From contig NZ_ML660053.1 in NCBI RefSeq assembly GCF_007004665.1, positions 620,001 through 684,000 of the forward strand: DNA of 64,000 nt, written 5' to 3'. The position numbers were made by a program, and so were the translations under genes. The notes beneath the pieces were generated by a model. The model did not search any database, was not told the DNA's origin, and was given only the letters and a program-made list of their open reading frames with translations. Of this stretch, positions 1 to 8,056 are shown one piece after another; the stretch's first letter is position 1, and each line of letters begins with the position of its first letter. The stretch comes from Denitrobaculum tricleocarpae. Its GTDB lineage: Bacteria; Pseudomonadota; Alphaproteobacteria; Kiloniellales; Kiloniellaceae.

Positions 1-375
1 ACCCGCCAGTTGCGCGGCGAGTATGTCGTCACCAAAGACGACATCGTCAGCCGACGGCATTTTGCCGATACGGTCTGCCGGGGCAGGGACTACTACACGC
101 CGTACCGGGCTTTGCTGCCGCGTGGCCTGGACAACCTCATCGTTGCCGGGCGGCATTATTCGGCGGAGCCTGACGCCCAGCGCATGTCGCGGGAAATCCC
201 ACCCTGCATGGTGCAGGGCGAAGCTGCCGGCGTGGCCTCCGCCCTGGCACTGAACGCAAATTCTGCGCTTCGGGATGTAGATCCGAAAGCCATCCAGAAA
301 CAGATGCGCGCGCAGGGGGCCGACCCCGGTGATGTGCCTTCGGACAATGCCCTGGTTCTTGAGCCGGCGGAATAG
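1..375 (+). CDS. FAD-dependent oxidoreductase, C-terminal part (cut by window start)
   Basis: The reading frame is open from the first base and ends at a TAG at 373-375, so only the last ~124 residues are present. The segment has the features of the C-terminus of the PF12831-type FAD-dependent oxidoreductases: YVVTKDDIVSRR, then PYRALLPRGLDNLIVAGR, then a region ending in MVQGEAAGVASALAL that closes the FAD-binding domain. These enzymes oxidise or dehydrogenate small metabolites; the substrate cannot be told from this fragment. It lies 52 bp upstream of the CoA-transferase gene on the same strand and may share its transcript. The N-terminal GxGxxG region lies outside the window. Confidence 0.8.
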   Translation, partial: TRQLRGEYVVTKDDIVSRRHFADTVCRGRDYYTPYRALLPRGLDNLIVAGRHYSAEPDAQRMSREIPPCMVQGEAAGVASALALNANSALRDVDPKAIQKQMRAQGADPGDVPSDNALVLEPAE

Positions 376-427
376 CCTGCGGCTTGCAGCCTGTGTCTTT
401 TCACTCAGTTCGGAAAAAGAGGATCCT

Positions 428-1642
428 ATGTCCAGTAACAGCAATCTGCCCCTCGACGGTGTTCGGATTGTCGACTTTACCCAGGTCATGCTGGGGCCCT
501 GCGCGACCCAGATGCTCGCCGACTTCGGCGCCGACGTGATCAAGATCGAACGGCCCGGATCCGGTGAGCTCTCCCGGAATTTCTTTGGCGGTACCAGCGA
601 GGCAGACCGAAACAACCCGGTCTTTTGCAGCCTGAACCGAAACAAGCGCTCGGTGACCCTCGACACGCGCCAGGAGAGCGCGAAGGAAGCGGTTTATGAA
701 CTGGTGCGCAGGTCGGACGTGGTCGTGAACAACTTCCGGCCCGGCGTGATGGACCGTATGGGCTTCGGCTACGAAAAGCTGCGCGAGATCAATCCGCGCA
801 TCATCTTCGCGTCCGGCACAGGCTTCGGTCCCACCGGTCCCTACGCCCACAAAGGCGGGCAGGATGTACTTTCCCAGGCCCTGACCGGTGTGATGGAACG
901 CCGTGCCGACGACGATACGCCGCGCACGATTTACGCTACGGCACTCTGCGACTACACGGCCGGTATGCATCTGGTCCAGGGGGTCCTGGCGGCTTTGCTG
1001 GCCCGGGAGAAGACCGGGCGCGGGCAGGAGGTCTCGGTGTCTCTCTACGATTCCATGCTTGCGATGCAGATGCAGGAAGCGTCGCATCTCATGACCACGG
1101 ATCAGGAATTGAACTGGGCCGCCATGCCGCTCAGCGGTGTTTTCGAGACGACCGACGGTGCGCTGGTTCTGGTTGGTGCCTTTAAGGCCAATCCTCTGCA
1201 GGATATTTGCAGGGCGCTGGGGATCGAGGACCTCTCAGAGATCTATCCCGATCTCCCAGCACAGCGCGCAGGGAAGGTGGAACTTCAGCGGCGTTTCCGG
1301 GAAGGCTTTGCTGCCAATACGACGGAGCACTGGATCGCGAGGCTTGAAGAACAGGACCTGCTCTGCGCCGAAGTGCGGCCTTTGGGCAAGGCGCTGACCG
1401 ACCCGCAGACAATCGAGAACGGGATGCTGGAAAGCTATGACCATCCGCTGCACGGTGAAACCCGCGTCATCGCCTCTCCGGTACATCTCTCCGAAGCGCC
1501 TTTCATCGTGCGGCGTCCGCCGCCGCGCATTGGTGAACACACTGCCGAGATTTTAGCGGAACTGGGCCTTGGCGAAGAGCGCGAGGAAGCCGCTGTCAGC
1601 GATGCCATGGCAAGCAAGCCTCAGGCTTTGGGAGCTGCATGA
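428..1642 (+). CDS. CaiB/BaiF (class III) CoA-transferase
   Basis: 404 residues, the usual size for family III CoA-transferases, which move CoA between carboxylic acids. The N-terminus has the typical LDGVRIVDFTQVMLGPCATQ segment, followed by LADFGADVIKIERP and NKRSVTLD, all hallmarks of the family; the motif VNNFRPGVMDRMGFGYEKL sits near residue 110. The ATG at 428 is chosen over upstream in-frame starts because it follows AAAGAGGATCC, a good ribosome binding site, and the protein alignment begins there. The stop overlaps the next gene by four bases (ATGA), implying translational coupling to the hydratase. The acyl substrate is unknown; the CaiD-like neighbour makes a carnitine or crotonobetaine type route possible, but that is inference. 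Confidence 0.93.
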   Translation: MSSNSNLPLDGVRIVDFTQVMLGPCATQMLADFGADVIKIERPGSGELSRNFFGGTSEADRNNPVFCSLNRNKRSVTLDTRQESAKEAVYELVRRSDVVVNNFRPGVMDRMGFGYEKLREINPRIIFASGTGFGPTGPYAHKGGQDVLSQALTGVMERRADDDTPRTIYATALCDYTAGMHLVQGVLAALLAREKTGRGQEVSVSLYDSMLAMQMQEASHLMTTDQELNWAAMPLSGVFETTDGALVLVGAFKANPLQDICRALGIEDLSEIYPDLPAQRAGKVELQRRFREGFAANTTEHWIARLEEQDLLCAEVRPLGKALTDPQTIENGMLESYDHPLHGETRVIASPVHLSEAPFIVRRPPPRIGEHTAEILAELGLGEEREEAAVSDAMASKPQALGAA

Positions 1643-2418
1643 TGCCGGTGGATTTCGAGATTCGGGATCAGGTCGCCTGCGTGACCATCAACAGGCCGGA
1701 CCGGATGAACGCAGTTGATGCCGAGACGGAGGACCGCCTCGAGGAAATCTGGCTTGAGATCGAGGGAAATGCCGATCTGCGCTGTGCGGTTCTAACGGGC
1801 GCGGGTGACCGGGCCTTTAGCGCTGGCGCCGACATGAAGTCGTCAAACGCTGCCAGCGGTTTGGAGTATTGGGGCCATGCTCGGCCCAATGGTTTCGGCG
1901 GTATCTCGCTGCGCGACAGCCTGAATATCCCGGTCATCGCACGCGTCAACGGCTTTGCCATGGGCGGCGGCTTTGAAATGGTTCTCGGGAGCGACATCGT
2001 GATCGCGGTCGAGACGGCAAAGTTCGCCTTGCCTGAATCCCGGGTCGGCCGCCTGCCGCTGGATGGCGGGATGGTGCTCTTGCCCCGGCTGATCCCGCAG
2101 AAAATCGCTATGGGATATCTGCTGACCGGGCGTCGAATGTCAGCCTCAGAGGCGGCGGACCTTGGCTTGGTGAATGAAGTTGTGTCTGCAGAAGATCTTG
2201 ATGATGCCGTGGAGCGCACCGTGGCGGACATCAAGGCCTGCGCGCCGCTTTCGGTGAAGGCGATCAAGCATACGGTCAAAAAGACGGCGCAGCTCCATCC
2301 CCGTGACGCCCAGGCATTGCGCACGCCGGCCCTTGTAGCCGCGCTGCAGTCCAAGGACAGCGATGAGGGTGTACAAGCTTTCCTGGAGAAGCGCGACCCG
2401 GTCTGGAGCGGGACCTAA
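1639..2418 (+). CDS. Enoyl-CoA hydratase/isomerase (crotonase) family, CaiD-like
   Basis: 259 residues, a full-length crotonase. Visible features are the N-terminal VACVTINRPDRMNAVD, the oxyanion-hole segment AFSAGADMK, a second glycine-rich segment FAMGGGFEMVLGSDIVIA, and FALPESRVG with TGRRMSASEAADLGLVNEVV downstream. The stretch from FALPE to LVNEVVS resembles the corresponding part of carnitinyl-CoA dehydratase CaiD more than fatty-acid hydratases, judged by eye. The start overlaps the CoA-transferase stop; GGGAG precedes it. The two likely act in sequence on one CoA thioester. Exact substrate unproven. Confidence 0.9.
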   Translation: MMPVDFEIRDQVACVTINRPDRMNAVDAETEDRLEEIWLEIEGNADLRCAVLTGAGDRAFSAGADMKSSNAASGLEYWGHARPNGFGGISLRDSLNIPVIARVNGFAMGGGFEMVLGSDIVIAVETAKFALPESRVGRLPLDGGMVLLPRLIPQKIAMGYLLTGRRMSASEAADLGLVNEVVSAEDLDDAVERTVADIKACAPLSVKAIKHTVKKTAQLHPRDAQALRTPALVAALQSKDSDEGVQAFLEKRDPVWSGT

Positions 2419-2464
2419 GGCCGATGAAACGGGTGTTCGAGATCGATAGCCTGGGAGGTACCGC

Positions 2465-2842
2465 ATGACTTTCATCATTTCCCAGGCTTGCGTGGATATC
2501 AAAGACGGTGCCTGTACCGAGGTCTGTCCGGTCGATTGTATCTACGAGGGCGGGCGGATGTTCTACATCCACCCGGACGAATGCGTGAATTGCGGGCTCT
2601 GCGAATCGATCTGTCCGGTCGACGCGATCCGGGACGAGTTCGATGCCGAACCTACCGAGGCCGCCTACATTGTCATCAATAAAGAGTTCTTCGAAGACAA
2701 GGTGACGGGGTGGGGGTCGCCGCAGGGCTGGAACCACGAATACCAGACCGACCAGGATCATCCCGTCGTGGCGGCACTTCCACCGCAGCAGGCCAGCAGC
2801 GACCCACCCGCAATCGTCAAGCTGGCCGACCTGGTCAAATGA
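2465..2842 (+). CDS. 7Fe-type ferredoxin (FdxA-like)
   Basis: 125 residues. The first cluster motif is CVDIKDGACTEVCPVDC, with cysteines spaced as in the 3Fe-4S half of 7Fe ferredoxins. The second is ECVNCGLCESICP, a full CxxCxxCxxxCP 4Fe-4S motif. The C-terminal third carries no further cysteines and resembles the extension of the FdxA family, which acts as a soluble electron carrier. The start ATG follows GGGAGGT. It lies 46 bp after the hydratase gene, so it may carry electrons to or from the upstream FAD oxidoreductase; that link is inference from order only. Confidence 0.92.
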   Translation: MTFIISQACVDIKDGACTEVCPVDCIYEGGRMFYIHPDECVNCGLCESICPVDAIRDEFDAEPTEAAYIVINKEFFEDKVTGWGSPQGWNHEYQTDQDHPVVAALPPQQASSDPPAIVKLADLVK

Positions 2843-2860
2843 AGTGCGCGACCAATTTGC

Positions 2861-4237
2861 TCACTCTTCCCTGAACGCCCGGCTGAGTTGATCCTCGAAG
2901 GGTTTCACCAGATAGCTGAGCGCGCTGCGGGCGCCGGTTTGAATGAAGACTTCCGCCGGCATGCCGGGACTGAGTTTCAATGCATCCAGACGCGCCAGTT
3001 CCGCTTCACTCAGACGCAGTCGGGCCAGGAAATACTGGTCGCCACTGCGTTCGTCCTCGCTCAGGTCCGCCGCGACTGAATAGAGCGTTGCATCGAGCTG
3101 TGGCGTAGTGCGCTGATTAAAGGCCGTAAAGTGAATGACGGCGTGCTGACCGGATTGTACTTGATCGATATCGGCCGGTGCGACCCGTGCTTCGACGATC
3201 AGAGCGTCGTCCTGGGGCACAATCTGCATAAGCGCCTCACCCGGAGTGATCACGCCGCCACGGGTGTGAATGGCGAGTTGGTGAACGGCGCCTGACTGAG
3301 GCGCCTGGATTTCCAGGCGGCGCAACTGGTCCAATGCGGCAACCCTGCGCTCGGCAAGTTCGGCGAGTTCCGCCTCGACGGCGCGCAGTTCCCCCAGAAC
3401 CGTCTCACGGAATTCCTTGTCGAGCTGCAGAACCTGCAACTGAGTCTCGCTGATCCGTCCTTCGGTGCGGGCGATCTCCGCGGTGAGTTGCCCGTGCTCG
3501 CCCTGGACTTTCGCGGCTTCGCGTTCCAACGCCATGTATTGGGTGACGGGCACCAGCTTCTTTTCCCTCAGGCCGCTCAGCAGCTCGAGCTCTTTCTCCG
3601 TCAGCGCGATCTCCCGCGCTTTTGCAGTGCGCTGTGCCGTGAGACCGGCGATCTCGTCGTGTGTCTGCGTGATTCGTTCCTGTAGCTGCTCACGCTGACC
3701 GGAGAGGGTCGCCAAGCGCGCCTGGAAGAGTTTGCGCTCACCTTCCAGGCTGTCGAACTCACCGTTCGCCTGTGCTTGTTTTTGAAGACTTTCAGGAAAA
3801 ACCAGCTCCGTTTTATCATCACGTTCAGCGATCAGACGGCTGCGCCGGGTTTCCAGCTCATTCATCTGCTTTGTAATGATGGCGAGGTTCGCTTTCGTGG
3901 CGGTGCCATCCAGACGCACCAGAAGGTCGCCTGCCTCGACCCGGTCCCCGTCACGCACCGCGATCTCTCCGACGATGCCACCCTCGGCATGCTGGACCAG
4001 TTTGCTGTTGGATTCGACCACAACCTTGCCCGACGCAATGACCGCACTGGATATGGATGCGAGCGCCGACCAGCCGCCGACACCGCCAATCAGGACCGTC
4101 GTGACCGCGAGGCCAATGAGAAGATGGCGGCGCAATGAAGATCTGGTGTGCTGTCCGGTTGGCGGCGCATCGAAAGGGCCGGCGCGAAGGTTGGCGGGAT
4201 CGAGGGTTCTGTATCCCTCAAGCAGGCTCTGCGGCAA
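2861..4237 (-). CDS. HlyD-family type I secretion membrane-fusion (adaptor) protein
   Basis: 458 residues, standard for PrtE/HlyD adaptors. A single membrane segment (about residues 35-60, HLLIGLAVTTVLIGGVGGW) follows a short cytoplasmic tail. Then comes the lipoyl-type half motif with GKVVVESNSKLVQHAEGG and VRDGDRVEAGDLLVRLDGT, a long Glu/Arg/Gln-rich coiled coil (about 115-290), and the second lipoyl half plus beta-barrel (QIVPQDDALIVEARV). The protein would link the inner-membrane ABC exporter to an outer-membrane TolC-type channel. It overlaps the exporter gene by 20 bp, so the two are translationally coupled. No TolC gene lies in the window. Confidence 0.95.
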   Translation of the reverse strand: MPQSLLEGYRTLDPANLRAGPFDAPPTGQHTRSSLRRHLLIGLAVTTVLIGGVGGWSALASISSAVIASGKVVVESNSKLVQHAEGGIVGEIAVRDGDRVEAGDLLVRLDGTATKANLAIITKQMNELETRRSRLIAERDDKTELVFPESLQKQAQANGEFDSLEGERKLFQARLATLSGQREQLQERITQTHDEIAGLTAQRTAKAREIALTEKELELLSGLREKKLVPVTQYMALEREAAKVQGEHGQLTAEIARTEGRISETQLQVLQLDKEFRETVLGELRAVEAELAELAERRVAALDQLRRLEIQAPQSGAVHQLAIHTRGGVITPGEALMQIVPQDDALIVEARVAPADIDQVQSGQHAVIHFTAFNQRTTPQLDATLYSVAADLSEDERSGDQYFLARLRLSEAELARLDALKLSPGMPAEVFIQTGARSALSYLVKPFEDQLSRAFREE

Positions 4238-6023
4238 TGTTCAAGGCTCCCTTGCTGGCGGACGTCTTCGCGGTGGCGTTCCTGATTTTTGGCGGCTTGT
4301 GGGGTGAGTTGGCCTGTGCCAGGACTTCCTCCTTGCGGCCGAAGGCCTGTTGGCGCCCGTCTTTCAGGACCAGAAGATGATCCACGGCGGCGATCGCGCT
4401 CGGCCGGTGGGCCACGACGATGACGATTGAGCCCTTCTTGAGCATTGTGCTGATCGCGTCCGTCAGCGCCAGTTCACCCTCGGCATCCAGATTGGCATTG
4501 GGTTCGTCCAGCACGACGAGGAAGGGAAGGCCGTAGAGTGCGCGCGCCAGGCCGACGCGTTGGCGCTGCCCGGCCGACAGGATTGAGCCGGCATCGCCGA
4601 TACTGGTGTCGTATCCTTCCGGCAGTTTCAGGACCATATCGTGAATGCCTGCCAGCCGGGCCGCCTCAATGACGTCTTCTGCGTTGCGGGCCGGATCGAA
4701 ACGCGCAATGTTTTCCGCAATCGTGCCGTCGAAGAGATCCACCGCCTGCGGCAGATAGCCGATGTAGCGGCCAAGCTTGAGCGGATCCCATTGGTCGAGC
4801 GCCGCGCCGTCCAGGCAGATCTTGCCCATGATGCTCGGCCAGACTCCGACCATGCAGCGGGCAAGGCTTGACTTACCGCTGGCGCTGGGACCGATGATGC
4901 CGAGACCTTCGCCCGCTTGTAACGAAAAACCGATCCGTTCGATGGCGGTTTTGGAACTGCCGGGCGGGACGACGGTCACGCTGGTGAGGTCCAGGCTTTT
5001 CCTGGGGCGGGGAAGGTCTGTTCTCGTGGTTGGAGGCGGCCCGCTGAGAGTCGTTTTGAGCCGGTTGGCGCTCTGGCGCGCCGCGATGAAGCCGCGCCAG
5101 TGCGCGACCGCCAGTTCGATCGGCGCCAGAGCCCGCGACATGATGATGGAGCCTGCGATGATGGTGCCGGGCGAAACCTCCTGCATGACCGCGAGCCAGG
5201 CCCCGGCGGCCAGAATGACCGATTGCATCAGCAGGCGGATCGAGCGGGTGGCGGCGGAGAGCACGCTGGCCCGGTCGCTGGCTTTGCCCTGAAGCTGGAG
5301 GTAGCGGTCATTGATGCCGCCCCAAATGTTCCCCAGTTGAGCGCTCATCCCCATGGCATGAACGGCTTCGCTGTTGCGCCGACAGCTGGCGGCCACGGCA
5401 TTGCGCCGGTTCGCCAGGCTTGCCGCCTGACGCAAAGGTTTCCGGTTTACCGCTTCACTCATGACCGCGAGCAGGAGCAATAGGGCAGCGCCCGCCGTGG
5501 CGATAAACCCAAGGAAAGGATGGAACAGAAAAATCACTCCCAGATAGAGCGGGATCCAGGGCATGTCGAAGATCGCCAGCGGTCCCTGGCTCGATAGAAA
5601 TTGCCGCAGGTTGTCCAGGTCGCGGATCGGCGCCGTGGACTCGCCCTTCTGCCCCTGGCGCAGGGGTAGAGCGAGAACTGCCTTAAAGACACTGGGCGAG
5701 AGTTCTTCGTCCAGGCGGCGGCCGACGCGGATCAGAACCCGGGAGCGCAGCAGCTCAAAGAGACTGAAAAAGAAATACAGCAGAGTGACCAGGGCGAGCA
5801 GGGCGGCAAGTGTCGGCAGGCTGCTGCTCGTCAGCACCCGGTCATAGACCTGCATCATGAAGAGCGGACCGGTCAGCATCAGAATGTTGATGATGCAACT
5901 GAAGAGGCCGATACCGATAAACGCGCCGCGGCAGGTTCGCAGCGCGGCGCGGATCAAATTGCGTTCACTTCCGCCGCCATCCCGCGGGCTTGCGTCGGGC
6001 GCAGTGGTTTTATGAGAAGACAT
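4218..6023 (-). CDS. Type I secretion ABC transporter (PrtD-like permease-ATPase)
   Basis: 601 residues with a half-transporter layout: membrane domain about 30-320, opening with the family's characteristic LMLTGPLFMMQVYDRVLTS, then an ATPase domain about 345-590. Visible motifs are Walker A GPSASGKSS, Q-loop GYLPQAVDLFDGTIAENI, signature LSAGQRQRVGLARAL, Walker B FLVVLDEPNANLD and the H-loop VVAHRPSAI. The N-terminus lacks the C39-like domain of HlyB, which marks it as the PrtD type. It lies downstream of the CAP-protein gene and upstream of the adaptor gene, all on the minus strand, so the CAP protein is its probable cargo. Confidence 0.96.
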   Translation of the reverse strand: MSSHKTTAPDASPRDGGGSERNLIRAALRTCRGAFIGIGLFSCIINILMLTGPLFMMQVYDRVLTSSSLPTLAALLALVTLLYFFFSLFELLRSRVLIRVGRRLDEELSPSVFKAVLALPLRQGQKGESTAPIRDLDNLRQFLSSQGPLAIFDMPWIPLYLGVIFLFHPFLGFIATAGAALLLLLAVMSEAVNRKPLRQAASLANRRNAVAASCRRNSEAVHAMGMSAQLGNIWGGINDRYLQLQGKASDRASVLSAATRSIRLLMQSVILAAGAWLAVMQEVSPGTIIAGSIIMSRALAPIELAVAHWRGFIAARQSANRLKTTLSGPPPTTRTDLPRPRKSLDLTSVTVVPPGSSKTAIERIGFSLQAGEGLGIIGPSASGKSSLARCMVGVWPSIMGKICLDGAALDQWDPLKLGRYIGYLPQAVDLFDGTIAENIARFDPARNAEDVIEAARLAGIHDMVLKLPEGYDTSIGDAGSILSAGQRQRVGLARALYGLPFLVVLDEPNANLDAEGELALTDAISTMLKKGSIVIVVAHRPSAIAAVDHLLVLKDGRQQAFGRKEEVLAQANSPHKPPKIRNATAKTSASKGALNIAAEPA

Positions 6024-6058
6024 TTGGAATCAAATCTCCGGACCGGTGACGGATTGCA

Positions 6059-6109
6059 GTGGCCGGGTTACCCCGGCCACCACATCCCATCGGCGAAAAG
6101 CGGATGGGA
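6059..6109 (-). other. Two tandem hairpins between CAP gene and exporter gene
   Basis: In the 115-bp gap after the CAP gene stop there are two inverted repeats. One has 9-bp perfect arms GTGGCCGGG/CCCGGCCAC at 6059-6080 with a TTAC loop. The other has 7-bp arms TCCCATC/GATGGGA at 6085-6109. Neither is followed by a U-run on the minus strand, so they are not standard intrinsic terminators. They could stabilise the cargo message or reduce read-through into the exporter genes. Confidence 0.6.
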
Positions 6110-6138
6110 ATGACGAAACTGCTGACCAGACCAGTCGC

Positions 6139-7641
6139 TCAGGCCACCATCAGATCGTCATTGAAGCAGTTGCCGCCGGTGGACGAGTCCACAACTGCAT
6201 CCTCGGCGACGGGCGTCTCGTCACCCGGCATCTCGGCAGTGGGTACTTCGGCGGAGGGATCGGACATGCCGTCATCCTCGTCCGGTTCGTCGATGGTTTC
6301 CTCCGCCTTGAACTCGATCGAGAGATCCGCGAACTCGATCGTTTCGACATCGAACAACACCTTGGTCGAATCGGCACCCAGCAAGAGGACACCGTTGTTC
6401 GGCAGTAGCATGAAGTTGTAGTCGTCAAAGCTGCTTTCCGTCTCGAAGCGGTCGTTCCCAGCCGCGCCCAGGATGATCTGATCGTTCTCCATGTCCATGA
6501 AGACATCATCACCTTCCGTACCGGTGGATACAGCCGGCCCCGCGGCCAGATCAGGCTCTTCGGTATCGGGATCTTCAGCAGTCGGTTCCTCGGCATCGGG
6601 ATCCTCGGCGGTTGGTTCTTCTGCGTCCGGATCTTCCGCTGTCGGCTCGTCCGTGTCTGGATCTTCGGCAGTGGGCTCCTCTGCGTCGGGGTCTTCGACG
6701 GTCGGTTCGTCCGTATCGGGATCTTCAGCCGTCGGCTCCTCTGCGTCCGGGTCTTCCGCTGTCGGCTCGTCCGTATCGGGATCTTCGGCATCAGGATCTT
6801 CTGCCGTTGGCTCTTCCATATCCGGATCTTCGGTGGTTGGGTCTTCGCCCGGCGTATCGTCGTTGTCAGCAACAACAGGGCTTTCCAGGTCGGTATTGAT
6901 GTCGACCTTGACGTTGCCGCCCGCGATCGTGACCTGTTTCTCAACCACACCGTTGATGCCTTCGCCGGAAAAGCGGACGGTATAGTCTCCGTCTTCCAGG
7001 GCGATCTGGTAGCCACCGGCCTCCCAGGTCGAGGTGTCCACGCTATTGCCTTCGGAATCGATAATCTCGATGTCGACACCGCCGAGACCTTCCCCGACGT
7101 CGTAGAAATTGTCGCCATCGTTGTCGTCGAAAGCGACACCGGTCAGGAAGCTCTGGCCGTCATCCGAAAAAGCCTGCGTATAAAGAAACGCGTTACTGAA
7201 CTGTTCCCAGTCACCGGTCGCGCCGCCGATACCGGCCTCACTCCAGTTCTCATTCATGATGTTAGCGAGATGCCCAGGCGAGCGCAGCAGCGCGCCGTGC
7301 CGTTCTTCGACGACGTCCTGCTCGTTGACGTTGCTGCCGGAGGAAAACCAGCCGGCGATATTCTCGCCGACACCGCCGCCATCCCATCCGGCAGCATCCG
7401 CGCGCTGCGTCGGGTTGGAGCCGCCGGCACCGGTATGGGAGAAGGTATCGGTGTTCTCCATCCACTCGGAATGGCCGCGGGCGGCTTCCAGCAGGTCCTC
7501 GTTCATGGCGAGAGGCTCGAGCGCGGAATCAGGAATGTTGCCAAGACTGAAGCCGTACTTCTCAGCTGCCGCTCCAGGGTCGGCACGCGCCTGATTTACC
7601 AGTTCGAGCATGTATTGTTCAAAAGCTGTTGGTGTGGCCAT
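6139..7641 (-). CDS. Secreted CAP-domain protein with SdrD-B-like module and acidic decapeptide repeats; likely type I secretion substrate
   Basis: 500 residues without a Sec signal peptide. Residues 1-160 form a CAP/SCP-PR1 domain with FSHTG (His69), VGENIAGW (Glu93) and SPGHLANIM (His124), matching the conserved cavity residues. Residues 165-248 (LTGVAFDDNDGDNFYDVGEG to VKVDIN) look like an SdrD-B/CNA-B-like beta sandwich. Residues 271-365 are iterations of a 10-residue unit of the type EDPD[AT][DE]EPTA. Residues 374-445 resemble the non-repeat part of serralysin-type C-termini (GTEGDDVFMD, AAGNDRFE, VETIEFADL), with no clear GGxGxDxUx array. The extreme end NCFNDDLMVA, with acidic residues then hydrophobic ones, fits a type I export signal. 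The ATG follows AAAAGGAAAT. Function of CAP domains in bacteria is poorly defined; export by the adjacent PrtD/HlyD pair is inferred. Confidence 0.88.
   Translation of the reverse strand: MATPTAFEQYMLELVNQARADPGAAAEKYGFSLGNIPDSALEPLAMNEDLLEAARGHSEWMENTDTFSHTGAGGSNPTQRADAAGWDGGGVGENIAGWFSSGSNVNEQDVVEERHGALLRSPGHLANIMNENWSEAGIGGATGDWEQFSNAFLYTQAFSDDGQSFLTGVAFDDNDGDNFYDVGEGLGGVDIEIIDSEGNSVDTSTWEAGGYQIALEDGDYTVRFSGEGINGVVEKQVTIAGGNVKVDINTDLESPVVADNDDTPGEDPTTEDPDMEEPTAEDPDAEDPDTDEPTAEDPDAEEPTAEDPDTDEPTVEDPDAEEPTAEDPDTDEPTAEDPDAEEPTAEDPDAEEPTAEDPDTEEPDLAAGPAVSTGTEGDDVFMDMENDQIILGAAGNDRFETESSFDDYNFMLLPNNGVLLLGADSTKVLFDVETIEFADLSIEFKAEETIDEPDEDDGMSDPSAEVPTAEMPGDETPVAEDAVVDSSTGGNCFNDDLMVA
6547..6831 (-). 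repeat. 30-bp tandem repeat encoding acidic decapeptides
   Basis: Inside the CAP gene, about nine units of 30 bp encode EDPDAEEPTA and EDPDTDEPTA variants (residues 271-365), with one 15-bp partial unit near residue 281. The two variants alternate for much of the array, giving a 60-bp higher-order period. The region is very rich in Asp, Glu and Pro and should be an extended, negatively charged linker. Such arrays vary in copy number by slippage. Confidence 0.9.
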
Positions 7642-8056
7642 CGTGTATATATTTCCTTTTTTCTTGGAGAATATTACATGTGCTCAAGAAATGAGCAGGG
7701 CCGAGTATGATCTGAAATACGGCAGGAATTTGGCATATCGGGGTTAAGGAAATGTCATTTCCATGTCTCGAGATGCCACAGCGAAAGAGAGTTTGTTTGT
7801 CTAAAAACGTATATTTTATAAGGCATTTTCAGCTGATAATCGTAAATTCAAATGTCTGGGACGGACCCTGAGCTGTATCGTCTCTGGCTTTGCCCGATCC
7901 AGGTTGAACCTGTTTCCTACCATGGTCTGTAGGTTTGTCTTAAAGTAAAACATTCAAGCGTTTTAGGGGTAAAAATTTATTAAAATCAATTAGTAAAGAT
8001 CGTTTCTTCAACTCGGGAAAGTATTTAGCGAGCAATTTTTTATGTGAAGATTATAG
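7642..8056. promoter_or_regulatory. AT-rich intergenic region upstream of the CAP gene, with a 15-bp dyad
   Basis: 415 bp without a credible gene, clearly more AT-rich than its surroundings. It should hold the promoter of the minus-strand secretion operon. A perfect dyad GGAAATG-T-CATTTCC lies at 7748-7762, about 107 bp before the CAP start codon, a reasonable operator position. I could not assign a -35/-10 pair with confidence. Confidence 0.5.

Noticed and set aside
6547-6831. Regular 30-bp repeats as a possible CRISPR array
   Set aside because: There are no spacers; the units are contiguous and encode an in-frame peptide repeat.
6491-6985. Plus-strand frame of 164 residues rich in Ser and Gly
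   Set aside because: It is the antisense image of the acidic repeat in the CAP gene; it has no ribosome binding site and its repeats are explained by the minus-strand decapeptides.
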